From assembly GCA_963755825.1 (NCBI GenBank), contig CAVWLA010000001.1, positions 434,001 to 498,000 of the forward strand: 64,000 nucleotides of DNA, read 5' to 3'. The position numbers were made by a program, and so were the translations under genes. The notes beneath the pieces are model-generated. The model searched no databases. It saw nothing but the letters and a program-made list of their open reading frames with translations, and was not told the DNA's origin. This DNA is from DATBQN01 sp963755825 (GTDB lineage Bacteria > Acidobacteriota > Thermoanaerobaculia > Multivoradales > UBA5704). Below, piece by piece: positions 1-9,597 of this stretch; position 1 is the first letter of the stretch; every line of letters begins with the position of its first letter.

Positions 1-1742
1 TAGGCCGCGGCCTGGATGTTGTAGAGCTCGGCGTAGTGGCCGCCGTGGGCGAGGAGCGCCGCGTGGGTGCCCGACTCGATGACGCGCGAGCCGTCGAGGA
101 CGACGATCAGATCCGCCATGCGCACGGTGCTGAAGCGGTGCGAGACGACGAGGGTGATGCGGCCGTCCGCTGCGCTGCTCGCCGCCGTCGCGTAGCGCTC
201 GAAGAGGGCGTGCTCGGTCTCGGCGTCGAGCGCCGCGGTGGGCTCGTCGAGGACGAGGAGGAGGGGGTGCTCGCGCAGGAAGCCGCGGGCGAGGGCGAGC
301 TTCTGCCACTGTCCGAAGCTGATCTCGACCCCGTCGGGCCAGGTGAGGCCGAGCTGGGTTTCGAGGCCGGCAGGAAGCTGGTCGACGACGTCGCCGCCGC
401 CGGCGCGCTCGACCGCCGCGGCGACCGCCGGAGTATCTTCGAGGTGCGCAAGGTCGCCGACGCCGATCGAGTGGAGCGCCTTGAGCTCGAAGCGGAAAAA
501 GTCCTGGAACGAGCCGGAGAGGCGGCTCCTCCACGCCTCCGGCGGCAGGCGTGCGAGGTCGACGCCGTCGACGAGGATGCGGCCGCTCGTCGGCCGGTAG
601 AGGCCGCAGAGGAGCTTGACGAGCGTCGTCTTGCCGGCGCCGTTCTCGCCGACGAGAGCGACCACCGAGCCGGGCGCGAGGTGGAGGTCGACGTCCTCGA
701 GGACGCGGCGCTCGGTGCCGGGATAGGCGAAGGAGACGCCCTCGCAGCGGATCCCTTCGGCGAGCCGCTCGGGGACCGGCGCGTCGGCGCCGGCGACCCG
801 CGACGCCGCGTAGTCCTCGAGCCAGGCGAGGCGGCGGGAGCCGTCGAGCCAGACGCCGCGGAGGAAGCCGATCTCGCCGACGGTGGCGCCGATGTAGGCC
901 GAGAGCCGCGCGCCTGCCGCCAGCACCAGCAGCACGTCGCCGGACGAGGCGGCGCGCCGCGTCGCGACGAAGGCGACGGCGGCGACGTAGGCGGCGCCGA
1001 AGAGCGCCCAGCCCGCGGCGTGCCAGGCGGCGCTGCCGCTCCGCGCCGCGGCGACCGGCCCGTACCAGCGCTCCCAGGCGGCCCGCCGCTCGGCCGCCAG
1101 CCGGCTGCCGAGGCGCGCGACGCGAACCTCCTTGCCGGGAGGCGCCGTGGTCGAGAGCGTGAAGAGGTGCCGCGCCAGGCGGTTGGCGGCCGCCCCGCGC
1201 TCCTCCGCGGCGCGCTCGACGCCCGGCCGCCAGCTCGACGTCAGCACCGTCGGCAGCGCGAAGAGGGCGAGGAGGGCGAGCGCCGGGTGGATCGATACGA
1301 GGAGCGCGAAGGTGACGCCGAGGCGGAGGATCCAGCCGCAGGTGGTGAACATCGACATGTACATGTGGTCGAGCACGAAGACCTGGTCGCGCAGCACGGC
1401 GAGGCGGTCGAGGTACTCGGGGCGCTCGTGGTGCTCGACCGTGGCGACCGATGCGACGAGCCGCGCCACGTGCGCCTCGAGCGCGATCGTCACCTGGTCG
1501 CGGAAGCGGCGCTGGATGCGGTCGGAGATGACGCGCAGGAACCAGGTGGCGGCCGCCGACACGCCCAGGCCGGCGGCGGCGGCGAGCGCCAGGCGGCGCC
1601 GGCCGCCGAGAATGCCGTCGGCGAGGAGCTTCAGCCAGAGGGCGAGAAGGGCATCGGGGAGCGCCGCGACGAGAGCCATGCCGAAGGCGGCGCCGAGCAG
1701 CCTCGGCTCGGCCTCGTAGCCGCGGCGCAGAGCGCGCCACAT
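1..1742 (-). CDS. ABC transporter, permease-ATPase half-transporter (3' end cut by window edge)
   Basis: Predicted exporter half-transporter with an N-terminal membrane domain (about residues 1-300) fused to an ATPase domain. Seen: Walker A GENGAGKTTL from about residue 365, Walker B LLLVLDEPTAALD, and an H-loop in VVSHRFSTV. The signature motif is SFGQWQK rather than LSGGQ, so this ATPase site is degenerate, as is common in one half of heterodimeric exporters. ATG at 1742 was chosen; 580 codons are visible and the last partial codon is TA-, so the protein ends there or just beyond the edge. It starts 25 nt after the stop of the next half-transporter on the same strand, and the two probably form one heterodimer. 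The substrate cannot be read from sequence. Confidence 0.85.
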   Translation of the reverse strand, partial: MWRALRRGYEAEPRLLGAAFGMALVAALPDALLALWLKLLADGILGGRRRLALAAAAGLGVSAAATWFLRVISDRIQRRFRDQVTIALEAHVARLVASVATVEHHERPEYLDRLAVLRDQVFVLDHMYMSMFTTCGWILRLGVTFALLVSIHPALALLALFALPTVLTSSWRPGVERAAEERGAAANRLARHLFTLSTTAPPGKEVRVARLGSRLAAERRAAWERWYGPVAAARSGSAAWHAAGWALFGAAYVAAVAFVATRRAASSGDVLLVLAAGARLSAYIGATVGEIGFLRGVWLDGSRRLAWLEDYAASRVAGADAPVPERLAEGIRCEGVSFAYPGTERRVLEDVDLHLAPGSVVALVGENGAGKTTLVKLLCGLYRPTSGRILVDGVDLARLPPEAWRSRLSGSFQDFFRFELKALHSIGVGDLAHLEDTPAVAAAVERAGGGDVVDQLPAGLETQLGLTWPDGVEISFGQWQKLALARGFLREHPLLLVLDEPTAALDAETEHALFERYATAASSAADGRITLVVSHRFSTVRMADLIVVLDGSRVIESGTHAALLAHGGHYAELYNIQAAA

Positions 1743-1767
1743 GGCGGGGAACGCCGCCGGTAGATCG

Positions 1768-3549
1768 TCAGTCGAGCGCATCGAGAGCGGCTCCCGATCG
1801 ACCGGCCTCCGGCGCTCCGCCGTCCGCCTCGAAGTGCGATGCCTGCAGCTCGAAGAGGGTGCGGTAGCGGCCGCCGGCCGCCATCAGCTCGTCGTGGCTG
1901 CCGAGCTCGAGCAGCCGGCCGGCCTCGAGGACGGCGATGCAGTCGGCCTGGCGGACCGTCGAGAAGCGGTGCGAGATGAGGATGGTCGTGGTGTGCCGCG
2001 TGGCGGCGAGGACGCGGGCGAAGATCTCCGCCTCGCCGCGCACGTCAAGCTGCGCCGTCGGCTCGTCGAGGAGCACGACGCCGGCGCCCAGCCGCACCGC
2101 CGCGAGCGCCCGCGCGAGGGCGATCCGCTGCCACTGGCCGCCGGAAAGGTCGGTGCCGCCGGGGTAGCCGCGCGCGAGGATGGTGTCGAGGTCCGCGGCG
2201 CCGCCGAGGCCCGCGGCGCCGGCCTCCGCCAGCGCCGAGCGGACGACCTCGTCCGGCGCGCCGCGCGGGGCGACGTTGTCGCGCAGCGGCAGCTCGAAGC
2301 GGATGAAATCCTGGAAGACGGCGGTGAGGCGCGCGCGCCACTCTTCGAGGTCGAGGTCGCGGAGATCGACGCCGTCCACCTCGATCGCCCCCTGCTGCGG
2401 ATCGTAGAGCCGGCAGAGGAGCTTGGCGAGCGTCGTCTTGCCGGCGCCGTTCAGGCCGACGATGGCGAGCGACGAGCCGGCGGGGATGGTGAGGTCGAAG
2501 TCCGCCAGCACCGGCTCGCCATCGGGTGGGTAGGCGAAGGTGACGTGGCGGAAGCGGATCGCGCGCCGCGGCATCCCCGCCGCCGGCCGGGGCCCGGCGG
2601 CGAGCCCTCCGACGGCTGCCGTCTCCTCCTGCAGACGGAGCACCGCGGCGGCCGGCGCGGCGGCGCCGTCGAGCGCCCAGGAGAGGCCGCCGAAGGCGAT
2701 CATGCTGGTGCTGACGGCGGCGCTCGCGAAGGTCACCAGCCGGCCGAGGGTCAGGCTGCCGGCGGCTGCCGCGGCACCCAGCGACCAGAAGACGGCGAGG
2801 TTGGCGGCGAGCACCAGGAGCAGGCTCCAGAGGACCGGCCGCTCGCGCAGGCGGGTCGCCTGCCAGCGGAGCGCCGCGAGGTGGAGGCGGCGCGAGCGGA
2901 AGCGCTCGACGACCCAGCCGGAGAGGCCGAACAGGCGGATCTCCTTGGCTGCCGGGGGCTCGACCGCCAGGCGATAGGCATAGTCGGCGTGGCGCTGCGC
3001 CTCGCGCACCTCCGCCGTGTTGCGGTCGCGCCAGACGCCGCTCTCGCGCAGCAGCCAGTGGGTCGCCAGCCAGGCGCCGGCGAGGAGGAGCGCCGCCCAT
3101 CCGGCGTAGGCGGCGAGCACCACAGCCGAGGCGAGACCGCCCGCCAGCTCGACCAGCCCGCTGGCGATGAAGCCCATCGAGATCGCCATCGGCGGGCCGC
3201 TGATCGCGAGGTCGAAATCGCGCGCCATGGCGAGATCGGTGGCGAGCCGCGGATCCTCGAGGTGGCCCATCCCCGCCGGGCGGAGGCACGCCGCGGTGAG
3301 TCGGTCATAGAGCCAGCCGGCGGTGCGGCTGCCGAGGTTGGCGCCGACCGCCTGGTGGACCGGCGCCACCACCTGCATCAGCACGAAGACCACGCCGACC
3401 GCGGCGAGCGGCACGGCGAGAGCGCCGCCCCGCTGCACGGCGCCGACGAGGCCGCCCGTGGCGACGGCGAAGAGCGCCGGCAGCAGGCCGCGCAGCACGA
3501 CGAGAGCCCACCAGGTGATCGCCAGGGCGCCGCCGGCGGCGCGCAGCAC
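1768..3549 (-). CDS. ABC transporter, permease-ATPase half-transporter
   Basis: 593-residue half-transporter: hydrophobic membrane domain in about the first 310 residues, then an ATPase with Walker A GLNGAGKTT (365-372), canonical signature LSGGQWQR, Walker B VVLLDEPTAQLD and switch His in ILISHRFSTV. It is first of a two-gene unit with the partner downstream, whose signature motif is degenerate; one canonical and one degenerate site is the usual heterodimeric exporter pattern. The start is uncertain. GTG 3549 is the first standard start, but the frame stays open upstream to a TAG at 3630 and reads plausibly from a CTG at 3594, which has GAGGGG six bases before it. A TAGAAT hexamer lies at 3630-3625. 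Confidence 0.87.
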   Translation of the reverse strand: MLRAAGGALAITWWALVVLRGLLPALFAVATGGLVGAVQRGGALAVPLAAVGVVFVLMQVVAPVHQAVGANLGSRTAGWLYDRLTAACLRPAGMGHLEDPRLATDLAMARDFDLAISGPPMAISMGFIASGLVELAGGLASAVVLAAYAGWAALLLAGAWLATHWLLRESGVWRDRNTAEVREAQRHADYAYRLAVEPPAAKEIRLFGLSGWVVERFRSRRLHLAALRWQATRLRERPVLWSLLLVLAANLAVFWSLGAAAAAGSLTLGRLVTFASAAVSTSMIAFGGLSWALDGAAAPAAAVLRLQEETAAVGGLAAGPRPAAGMPRRAIRFRHVTFAYPPDGEPVLADFDLTIPAGSSLAIVGLNGAGKTTLAKLLCRLYDPQQGAIEVDGVDLRDLDLEEWRARLTAVFQDFIRFELPLRDNVAPRGAPDEVVRSALAEAGAAGLGGAADLDTILARGYPGGTDLSGGQWQRIALARALAAVRLGAGVVLLDEPTAQLDVRGEAEIFARVLAATRHTTTILISHRFSTVRQADCIAVLEAGRLLELGSHDELMAAGGRYRTLFELQASHFEADGGAPEAGRSGAALDALD

Positions 3550-3661
3550 GCCGGCGAACTTCCACTCGTTGCGTGCGCGCAGGCGGTTGATCAGGCGGTT
3601 CCCCTCGGCGGTTCGGCCGAGCGAATTCTAGCCGAGCCCGGGGGGCGCGGCCGTACCGCGC

Positions 3662-4999
3662 CTACTGCACTGAGACCGAGGCGCCGAAGTGGCTCGCCGC
3701 GCAGGAGCTGTCGAGCCGAAAGGCGTCGATCGCGGTCGCGTAACGGTCGTCGGCGGACTGCACGGTGAGCACCCAGGCCTGACCGGCGGCAGGATCGCTC
3801 GCCGGGTTGCCGGCCGGGATGCTGTCGTTGAGATCGAGGTACAGCCAGCCGAAGCTGAACGGCACCGGCAGGGTCGCGCCGCCGATCTTCACGCGCTGTG
3901 CGGCCGCCGGCGCCACCAGGAGGGGCGGCTGCGGCGGCGGCAGCACCGGGAAGAGTTGCGGAGTCAGCGCGTGCTCCTCCTCGTCGAAGACACCCAACCC
4001 CTCCTGCCCGCGGGGGTACCAGGCGGGGCCGCCGGAGGCCGGCGGAGCGCTGCAGTCGTAGCGCGCGGGAAGCGCCTTGGTGTCTCGCCAGACGATGAGG
4101 TCGGCGCGGCCCGAGAAGGCGCCGCCGGCGGCGTACTGCGAGGCGAAGCTCGCGGCGAGGGGCTCGCGGTGATCGAGCGCCGTCCAGCCGTCGTACCGTC
4201 CGTAGAAGGTGTACCGGCCGGGAGCCGTCGTCGCCGGATTCGTGGCGCTCGCCTCGATCGCCACCATCGCCGATCCCTCGGCGAGGTTGTGCGCCGAATT
4301 GACGATGTACCAGGTGCCCCAGAGGATATTTTGATCGCTGGCGTCGCCGCCGGGACCGAAATAGCCGGCGTCGGCGGGGCCCCGCAGGGTGCATTGGCGC
4401 ACGGTGTCGACGGTCACGTAGCCGCGCGCGACGTCGTCGCCGAGGAAGCGGCCGGCGCACTGGTTCCCATGGAGAGGCGAAGGCCGGCCAGTGAGCGACG
4501 CCTGCACGTCGGCGAGCTCGGCGGCCGAGATCGCGGGCGGCGGCAGCATCCCGGCGCAGGACGAGAACGAGATGTCCTGGGAGTAGATGCCCTTCGGGCT
4601 GATGGTATCGGTGGGATCCTGGCTGGCGCTCGCGGTGGGCGGCAGGTTGTCGTGGACGAGGAGGTCGCGCAGGTTGATCGTCTGCACGTCGTAGCCAGTC
4701 AGGTAGAGGTTGAAGCTCATCACCGGGACCGCGAGGTCGGACCACACCACGACGTGAGTGACCGTCGCGGACGCCGAGGCGTTGTTGATGGAGAAGAGGG
4801 TGGTGAGGCCGTTGGGGTCGGCGAGGTCGACCTCGAAGTAGGGGAGGAGGAGAGTCGCCCCCGGGACGCTGTCGGCGGTGCAGATGGTGGCGACGGCGGG
4901 CGCCGGCGCGAGGAGCGCGGCGGCGAGCCAGGCGACTGCGAGGGCGGCCGGCGCCAGTCGACGCGGCTCGTGCGGCTTTGCGGCGGGTGCGCTTCCCAT
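3662..4999 (-). CDS. Secreted protein of unknown function
   Basis: 445-residue protein with a basic N-terminus, a hydrophobic stretch and an AVA-T type cleavage region near residue 37, so it is probably exported by Sec. I recognise no domain. The mature part is rich in small polar residues and contains several scattered Cys, which suggests a disulfide-bonded extracytoplasmic protein. ATG 4999 is supported by AAAGGAG seven bases upstream. It is a single gene, divergent from the membrane protein at 5163. A TTGACG with a 17-bp spacer to AATCAT upstream (5133 to 5105, minus strand) could be its promoter. The protein is described only as a conserved-looking secreted protein; no function is proposed. 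Confidence 0.75.
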   Translation of the reverse strand: MGSAPAAKPHEPRRLAPAALAVAWLAAALLAPAPAVATICTADSVPGATLLLPYFEVDLADPNGLTTLFSINNASASATVTHVVVWSDLAVPVMSFNLYLTGYDVQTINLRDLLVHDNLPPTASASQDPTDTISPKGIYSQDISFSSCAGMLPPPAISAAELADVQASLTGRPSPLHGNQCAGRFLGDDVARGYVTVDTVRQCTLRGPADAGYFGPGGDASDQNILWGTWYIVNSAHNLAEGSAMVAIEASATNPATTAPGRYTFYGRYDGWTALDHREPLAASFASQYAAGGAFSGRADLIVWRDTKALPARYDCSAPPASGGPAWYPRGQEGLGVFDEEEHALTPQLFPVLPPPQPPLLVAPAAAQRVKIGGATLPVPFSFGWLYLDLNDSIPAGNPASDPAAGQAWVLTVQSADDRYATAIDAFRLDSSCAASHFGASVSVQ

Positions 5000-5104
5000 C
5001 GTCGAGCTCCTTTGTGCCCTGGCGGGCGGCTTCTCGCTCCCCGGCGCCCGCTGCTGACCTTCTCGGCGCGGGTTCGAGCGTGAGATGAAATATGCTGTTT
5101 CGCC

Positions 5105-5133
5105 ATGATTTCATGCTGCGCCAAGCTCGTCAA
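5105..5133 (-). promoter_or_regulatory. Possible sigma70-type promoter for the secreted protein at 4999
   Basis: On the minus strand TTGACG (5133-5128) is followed after 17 bp by AATCAT. The leader to ATG 4999 is about 100 nt and carries an AAAGGAG ribosome site. The -10 match is poor. Confidence 0.35.
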
Positions 5134-5147
5134 GGACATGCGCCTGG

Positions 5148-5153
5148 TAGGAT
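5148..5153 (+). promoter_or_regulatory. -10 element TAGGAT, leaderless-type
   Basis: The hexamer begins 15 nt before the GTG start at 5163 and no Shine-Dalgarno sequence lies between. This spacing puts the transcript start within a few bases of the start codon. No clear -35. Confidence 0.4.
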
Positions 5154-5162
5154 CGCCTCCCC

Positions 5163-7046
5163 GTGTCCGAACCCGCCGCCGACCTGGCGACCCCTGACGA
5201 GGCTGCCCTGCCGTCGCACCGAGCCTCGCTGCTCGCCCGGCTGCCGACCATCCTCGCCCTCTCCGGCGCCACGGCGTTCGCCCTCGCCCTGGCGTTGCGG
5301 CCGCTCGCTCACGACGACCTCTTCTGGCAGCTCCGCACCGGCGACTGGATCCTCCACCACCGCGCGGTGCCGCACGCGGACCTCTTCTCGTTCACCCGTC
5401 TCGGCGCACCGTGGGTGACGCACGAGTGGGGATTCGCGCTCCTCTCCTATGGCGGCTTCCGGCTCGCCGGCTATGTGGGTCTCCAGGCGCTGACGGCCCT
5501 CGCCACCCTGGCGACCTTCGCCGCGGTGGCGCTGCGGACGGCCATCGCCGCCCGGCCGGCGGCCCGCGGCGCCGCAGGCCGGGCGGCGTCGACCCTCCCG
5601 GTCATCCCGGTGATCGCCGGGCTCTGCGGCCTCGGCCTCTGGACGGTGACGACGGAGGTCTTCCTCCGTGCCGCCCTCCTCGGCGAGGCGATGCTGGCGC
5701 TGGCGCTCCTCGGCCTCACTGTCTACTCGCGAAGCGGCGACCGGCGAGCGCTCGCCGGCGTCGTCGCCGTCTTCTTCTTTTGGGCGAACCTCCATTCCGG
5801 GGTCGTCTTCGGGCTCTTCGCTCTCGGCCTCTACGCTCTCGAGCCGCTGCTCGGAAAGCTCGTCGTGCCGCGGTGGCCCTCTCTCGCCGCCGCCTTCCCG
5901 CGGCGCGCCGCGGCGCCGTACATCTGGACGCTCCTCGGCGCGCTCGCCGCGAGCCTGGCCAATCCCAACGGCATCCAGGCGCTCCTCTATCCGTTCCGGC
6001 TGAGCCAGATCCTCTTCGCCAGCGGCATCGATTGGGACCTCGGCCACTTCGCCGCGGCCTCGCCGACCCACAATCCGGGCTTCCTGCTGCTCGCCGCGCT
6101 TCTCGCCGCGGCACTGCTCTCGCGCAGCGGAGCGCGACGCCCGATACCGGCCTTCGCCGAGCTCGCCACGGTCATCGCTTTCGGCGTCCTCGCGCTGCTG
6201 GTGCCGCGCCTGGTCTTCGACTTCGCGGTGGTGGCGCTGCCGGTCCTGGGCGAGCTCCTGCTGCGCCTCCAGCAGGAGGGGGCGGACGCGGCGCCAGCCG
6301 AGGGCGGCGCCGGAGCGAGCAGGCTCCGCCAGCTGATCATCCCTGGCGGCATCGCGGCGGTGCTGTGCCTCGCCGGAGGCCGGGAGTGGGCGGCTCATTC
6401 GGCACGCCCGATCAGCCGAGATCTGCCGGAGGGCGGGGTCCGCTTCCTCGCGCAGGCCGGCGTCCGCGGACGGATGTTCAACCACCAGAACTTCGGCGGC
6501 TTCCTCGGCTGGCGGCTGCAGGAGCCGATCTTCTGGGACGGGCGCAATGACGTCTTCGCCAGCCTGGTGCGCGAGGCGACGACGACCCCCTTCGCAGAGG
6601 TCGCGGCGCGCTACGGCGTCGATCATCTGGTGCTCGCGGAGAACGAGTACCGCGACCTCCAACCGGAGCTTGCGACGGGCCGCTGGGGCCTCGTCTACTG
6701 GGACGACGACTGCGCCGTCTACCTGCGCCGGAGCGGCCGGTTTGCGCCCTTCCTCCTGCGCGGCGAGCTGCGCCTCTTTCCTCCCTTCGGCGGCCGGCCG
6801 GGCCTGCGCGAGCTGGCGCTGGCGCCCGCCGCGGCGGCCGGCGTGCGCGGCGAGCTCGATCGCGTCCTCGCCCTCTACCCGAGGAACCAGCGGGCCCTCT
6901 ACTTCGAGGGCGTGTTGAGCCTCTACCAGGGGGACACGGCGGCAGCCAGGCGCTCGCTCGCGGCGGCGGCACGCCTGGGACCCAGCGAGCAGGTGGCGCT
7001 CGCCCTCGATCGAGTGGCGGCGATCGGGGGGAGCTCGAGGCGTTAG
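5163..7046 (+). CDS. Polytopic membrane protein, GT-C-like, with C-terminal soluble domain
   Basis: 627 residues. The first two thirds hold about ten hydrophobic segments. Before the second of these is the loop DDLFWQLRTGDWILHHRAVP followed by HEWGFALLSYG. Loops of this type, with an acidic pair and a W-x-L-R-T-G core, recur in large bacterial membrane proteins that look like lipid-linked sugar transferases or oligosaccharide flippases. After the last helix a soluble segment contains FNHQNFGGFLGWRL and FWDGRNDVF, then a short region (from about 575) resembling a TPR. GTG 5163 follows directly on a -10-like hexamer. It converges with hemY, and the 98-nt gap holds copies of the dispersed repeat. 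The function is not established; a role in envelope glycan assembly is a guess from the membrane layout. Confidence 0.72.
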   Translation: MSEPAADLATPDEAALPSHRASLLARLPTILALSGATAFALALALRPLAHDDLFWQLRTGDWILHHRAVPHADLFSFTRLGAPWVTHEWGFALLSYGGFRLAGYVGLQALTALATLATFAAVALRTAIAARPAARGAAGRAASTLPVIPVIAGLCGLGLWTVTTEVFLRAALLGEAMLALALLGLTVYSRSGDRRALAGVVAVFFFWANLHSGVVFGLFALGLYALEPLLGKLVVPRWPSLAAAFPRRAAAPYIWTLLGALAASLANPNGIQALLYPFRLSQILFASGIDWDLGHFAAASPTHNPGFLLLAALLAAALLSRSGARRPIPAFAELATVIAFGVLALLVPRLVFDFAVVALPVLGELLLRLQQEGADAAPAEGGAGASRLRQLIIPGGIAAVLCLAGGREWAAHSARPISRDLPEGGVRFLAQAGVRGRMFNHQNFGGFLGWRLQEPIFWDGRNDVFASLVREATTTPFAEVAARYGVDHLVLAENEYRDLQPELATGRWGLVYWDDDCAVYLRRSGRFAPFLLRGELRLFPPFGGRPGLRELALAPAAAAGVRGELDRVLALYPRNQRALYFEGVLSLYQGDTAAARRSLAAAARLGPSEQVALALDRVAAIGGSSRR

Positions 7047-7098
7047 GCGAGCTCTCTCTAAAGTACCCCGAGAGCGCGCCCGCTCGGCAGTCAGCGCA

Positions 7099-7137
7099 AG
7101 GTGCCCAGGTGATTTCGCGAACGTGCCAGCCGATTTT
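7099..7137 (+). repeat. Dispersed RAYT-type repeat, one good and one degenerate copy
   Basis: GTGCCAGCCGATTTT at 7123-7137 matches the repeat found six times as clusters in this window (consensus AAGGTGCCAGCCGATTTT). A diverged copy, AGGTGCCCAGGTGATTT, lies at 7099-7115. Both sit in the gap between the convergent membrane protein and hemY genes. Confidence 0.7.
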
Positions 7138-7144
7138 CTGCGGC

Positions 7145-8473
7145 CTACCGTGAGCTGCGTTCTCCGACGGACCAGCCGGCACGGATGCAGTCCGGGACAC
7201 CGACCCCCTGGCGCCAGCTGCCGAGGAGGGTGAGGCCGGGATGCGCGGCTTCGAGGGCTGCCGCCGCAGCGCGCACGGTGGCGGCGCGGGCGGTCGGCTG
7301 CGGGATGCCCGGCTGCCAGCGGCGGATGGCGGTGAAGGTCGGCTCGCCGCGCGCGCCGAGGAGGTCGGCGAGCTCGCGGCGGACGAGAGCCTGGAGCTCG
7401 CCGTCGGCCAGCGCCGGCAGCTCGGGCCGCCGGCGGCCGCCGACCATGGCGGTGAGGAGGACGGCGTCCGCCGGCGCGCGCCCGGGAAAGAGAGTCGAGG
7501 AGAAGAGCACGCCGAGGAGATCGCGCCCCTCGCGGTGCGGCGCGAGGAGGCCGAAGCCGTCGAGCGGATGAGCGACCATGGCGCGCGGGAAGCCGAGCGC
7601 GACGACGGCGACCGGCGCCTGCGGCAGGCCGTCGAGGGCCGCGGCCGCCGCGCCGAGGGGCGCGAGGAGCTCGGCGGTGGGAGCTGCGGGGAGGGCGACG
7701 ATCAGGCTCCGCGCCGTGATCTCGCGCCGGATGCCGGCACCGGTCACGCGGACGCGAAAGATGTCTCCTTCCCGCCGTGCCGCGAGGGCGCGGCAGCCCG
7801 TCGCGAGGTCGAGGCCGCTCGCCAGGCGGCCGGCGAAGGCGGCGGCGCCGGTGCGGAAACCCACCAGCCCGCGCGGCGCCGCGGTGCGCGGGCGGGCGCG
7901 CAGTCCGGCGAAGAGGCTGCCGTGCTCGCGCTCCAGCGCACGCAGGGTGGGGAAGGCGTAGCCAACGGCGAGCTCCTCCGGGTCGCCGGCGTAGATCCCC
8001 AGCGCCATGGCGTCGCCGAACGGCAGCGCTCCGGCGCCCAGCCGGCGGCGTAGGAAGTCGGCAAAGACCTCCTCGTCCGGCGGCTGCCGGCGGCTCGCCC
8101 CGCGCCAGGGCTCGGTCGCCAGGCGGAGCTTGGCGGCGAGGGAGAGCAGAGGCGAAGTGAGGAGCGCCGGCGGCGAGGTGGGGAGAGCCACCGGCATCCC
8201 GCGGTGGACTACGTAACGCCGGCGGGCCGCCGGCGCCGCTGCGATGAGGTCCTCTCCGGCGCCGGCATCGTCGGCGAGGGCGCGGAGCTCCGGCGAGTCC
8301 TGCACCGTGTTGGGACCGAGCTCGGCGAGGTATCCGTCCGCCGCCGCCGTGGCGAAGGTGCCGCCCGGCGCGTCCGCTGCCTCGATCAGGGTCGCCTCGA
8401 CGCCGGCGCGACGGAGGGCGCGGGCGGCGGCCAGACCGCTCACTCCCGCGCCGACGACGAGCGCCTCCGGCAT
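7145..8473 (-). CDS. hemY: Protoporphyrinogen/coproporphyrinogen oxidase
   Basis: 442-residue FAD enzyme of the HemY type, expected to oxidise coproporphyrinogen III or protoporphyrinogen IX late in haem synthesis. The N-terminus carries the dinucleotide-binding motif VVGAGVSGLAAARALRRAG with the downstream acidic residue in LIEAADAPGG. Next comes GPNTVQDSPELRALADDAG, typical of this family. The C-terminus has the second FAD contact region, near GSWRQGVGVPDCIRAG. The length fits the family. It lies four bases after hemE, so the two are co-transcribed. No hemH is seen here. Whether it acts on the copro- or proto- substrate cannot be told from sequence alone. Confidence 0.92.
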   Translation of the reverse strand: MPEALVVGAGVSGLAAARALRRAGVEATLIEAADAPGGTFATAAADGYLAELGPNTVQDSPELRALADDAGAGEDLIAAAPAARRRYVVHRGMPVALPTSPPALLTSPLLSLAAKLRLATEPWRGASRRQPPDEEVFADFLRRRLGAGALPFGDAMALGIYAGDPEELAVGYAFPTLRALEREHGSLFAGLRARPRTAAPRGLVGFRTGAAAFAGRLASGLDLATGCRALAARREGDIFRVRVTGAGIRREITARSLIVALPAAPTAELLAPLGAAAAALDGLPQAPVAVVALGFPRAMVAHPLDGFGLLAPHREGRDLLGVLFSSTLFPGRAPADAVLLTAMVGGRRRPELPALADGELQALVRRELADLLGARGEPTFTAIRRWQPGIPQPTARAATVRAAAAALEAAHPGLTLLGSWRQGVGVPDCIRAGWSVGERSSR

Positions 8474-8477
8474 GGCT

Positions 8478-9590
8478 TCAGCTGGCTGAGGTGAGGGCTG
8501 GTGCCACGGAGAGGCGCTGCGCCGACTCGACGAAGGCGCGGGCGTTCTCGACCGGCGTCAGCGGCAGGATGCCGTGGCCAAGGTTCATGACGTGCCCCTG
8601 GCCGCCGCCGTCGGCGATCAGCGCGGCCACCCGGCGCTCGATCTCCGGGATCGGCGCCAGGAGCGCCGCGGGGTCGAGGTTCCCCTGCAGGACGTGCGGC
8701 GGCGCCCCGGCAGGCCGATGGCGGTCGAGGACGCTGCGCACCGTGGCGAGCGGCAGGCGCCAGTCGACCGAGAGGGCGTCGACCGGCAGCTTGGCGAGCG
8801 CCGGCAGCAGGTGCGAGCCGCCCTGGAGGTAGTAGACGAGCGGCGGCCTGGCGGGCATGGCCGCTGCCGCCGCGCGCAGGCCGCGGATCACTTTGAGGAG
8901 CGGCGGCAGGGCGAGGAGCTCGTAGCGCTCCTGATCGAGGATGCCGCCCCAGGTGTCGAAGAGCTGGAGCGCCTGAGCGCCGGCGGCGAGCTGGCCGCGG
9001 AGGTAGGCGAGCGAGGTGTCGGCGAGGCGGTCGAGGAGGAGGGCGAGGCCCGCCGGATCGCGGTAGCTCCAGCCGAGGAGGTGGGCGAACTGCTTCGAGC
9101 CGCCGCCCTCGACGAGGTACGAAGCGAGCGTCCACGGCGTGCCGCCGAAGCCGATCACCGGCACCCGCGGGGCCTCACCGTTTTCACCACCGAGCGCGCG
9201 GCGCACGCGGCGGAGCGCCTCGTAGACGTAGCCGAGGCGCTCCTGCGCTGTGTCGTCGTCGAGCGGGCGGAGCGCGGCAGCCGCCTCGCGCGAGCGCACC
9301 GGATGCGGGAAGGTCGGGCCGTCGCCGGCGGTGAAGACGAGCTTCGCACCCATCGCCTCGAGCGGCAGCAGGATGTCGGCGAAGAGGATCGCGACGTCGA
9401 CGCCGAGGATGTCGACCGGCTGGAGGGTCACCTCGGCGGCGAGGTCGGGAGTCTTGCAGAGGGTGAGGAAATCGACCTTGGCGCGGACCGCGCGGTACTC
9501 GGGGAGGAAGCGCCCCGCCTGGCGCATCATCCAGACCGGGCGGCGCTCGGTGGCCTCGCCGCGGCAGGTGCGGAGGAAGAGGTCGTTCAC
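8478..9590 (-). CDS. hemE: Uroporphyrinogen decarboxylase
   Basis: 370-residue cytosolic enzyme that removes four carboxyl groups from uroporphyrinogen III to give coproporphyrinogen III. Seen: the N-terminal family motif PVWMMRQAGRFLPEYR, whose Arg residues bind the substrate carboxylates, and GVDVAILFADILLPLEAMG with the catalytic Asp region. GFGGTPWTLASYLVEGGGS is the second family signature. The start is GTG 9590, with a TATCCT hexamer 13 nt upstream and no Shine-Dalgarno sequence, so the mRNA may be leaderless. It is first in a hemE-hemY pair and divergent from the FHA/AAA+ regulator at 9688. The two starts are 97 nt apart. Confidence 0.96.
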   Translation of the reverse strand: MNDLFLRTCRGEATERRPVWMMRQAGRFLPEYRAVRAKVDFLTLCKTPDLAAEVTLQPVDILGVDVAILFADILLPLEAMGAKLVFTAGDGPTFPHPVRSREAAAALRPLDDDTAQERLGYVYEALRRVRRALGGENGEAPRVPVIGFGGTPWTLASYLVEGGGSKQFAHLLGWSYRDPAGLALLLDRLADTSLAYLRGQLAAGAQALQLFDTWGGILDQERYELLALPPLLKVIRGLRAAAAAMPARPPLVYYLQGGSHLLPALAKLPVDALSVDWRLPLATVRSVLDRHRPAGAPPHVLQGNLDPAALLAPIPEIERRVAALIADGGGQGHVMNLGHGILPLTPVENARAFVESAQRLSVAPALTSAS

Positions 9591-9597
9591 GGCTCGC

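Noticed and set aside
36..1763. 575-residue plus-strand open frame opposite the first ABC transporter
   Set aside because: It reads the antisense of a protein with clear Walker motifs; its Arg/Glu/Ala-rich sequence is typical of GC-rich shadow frames.
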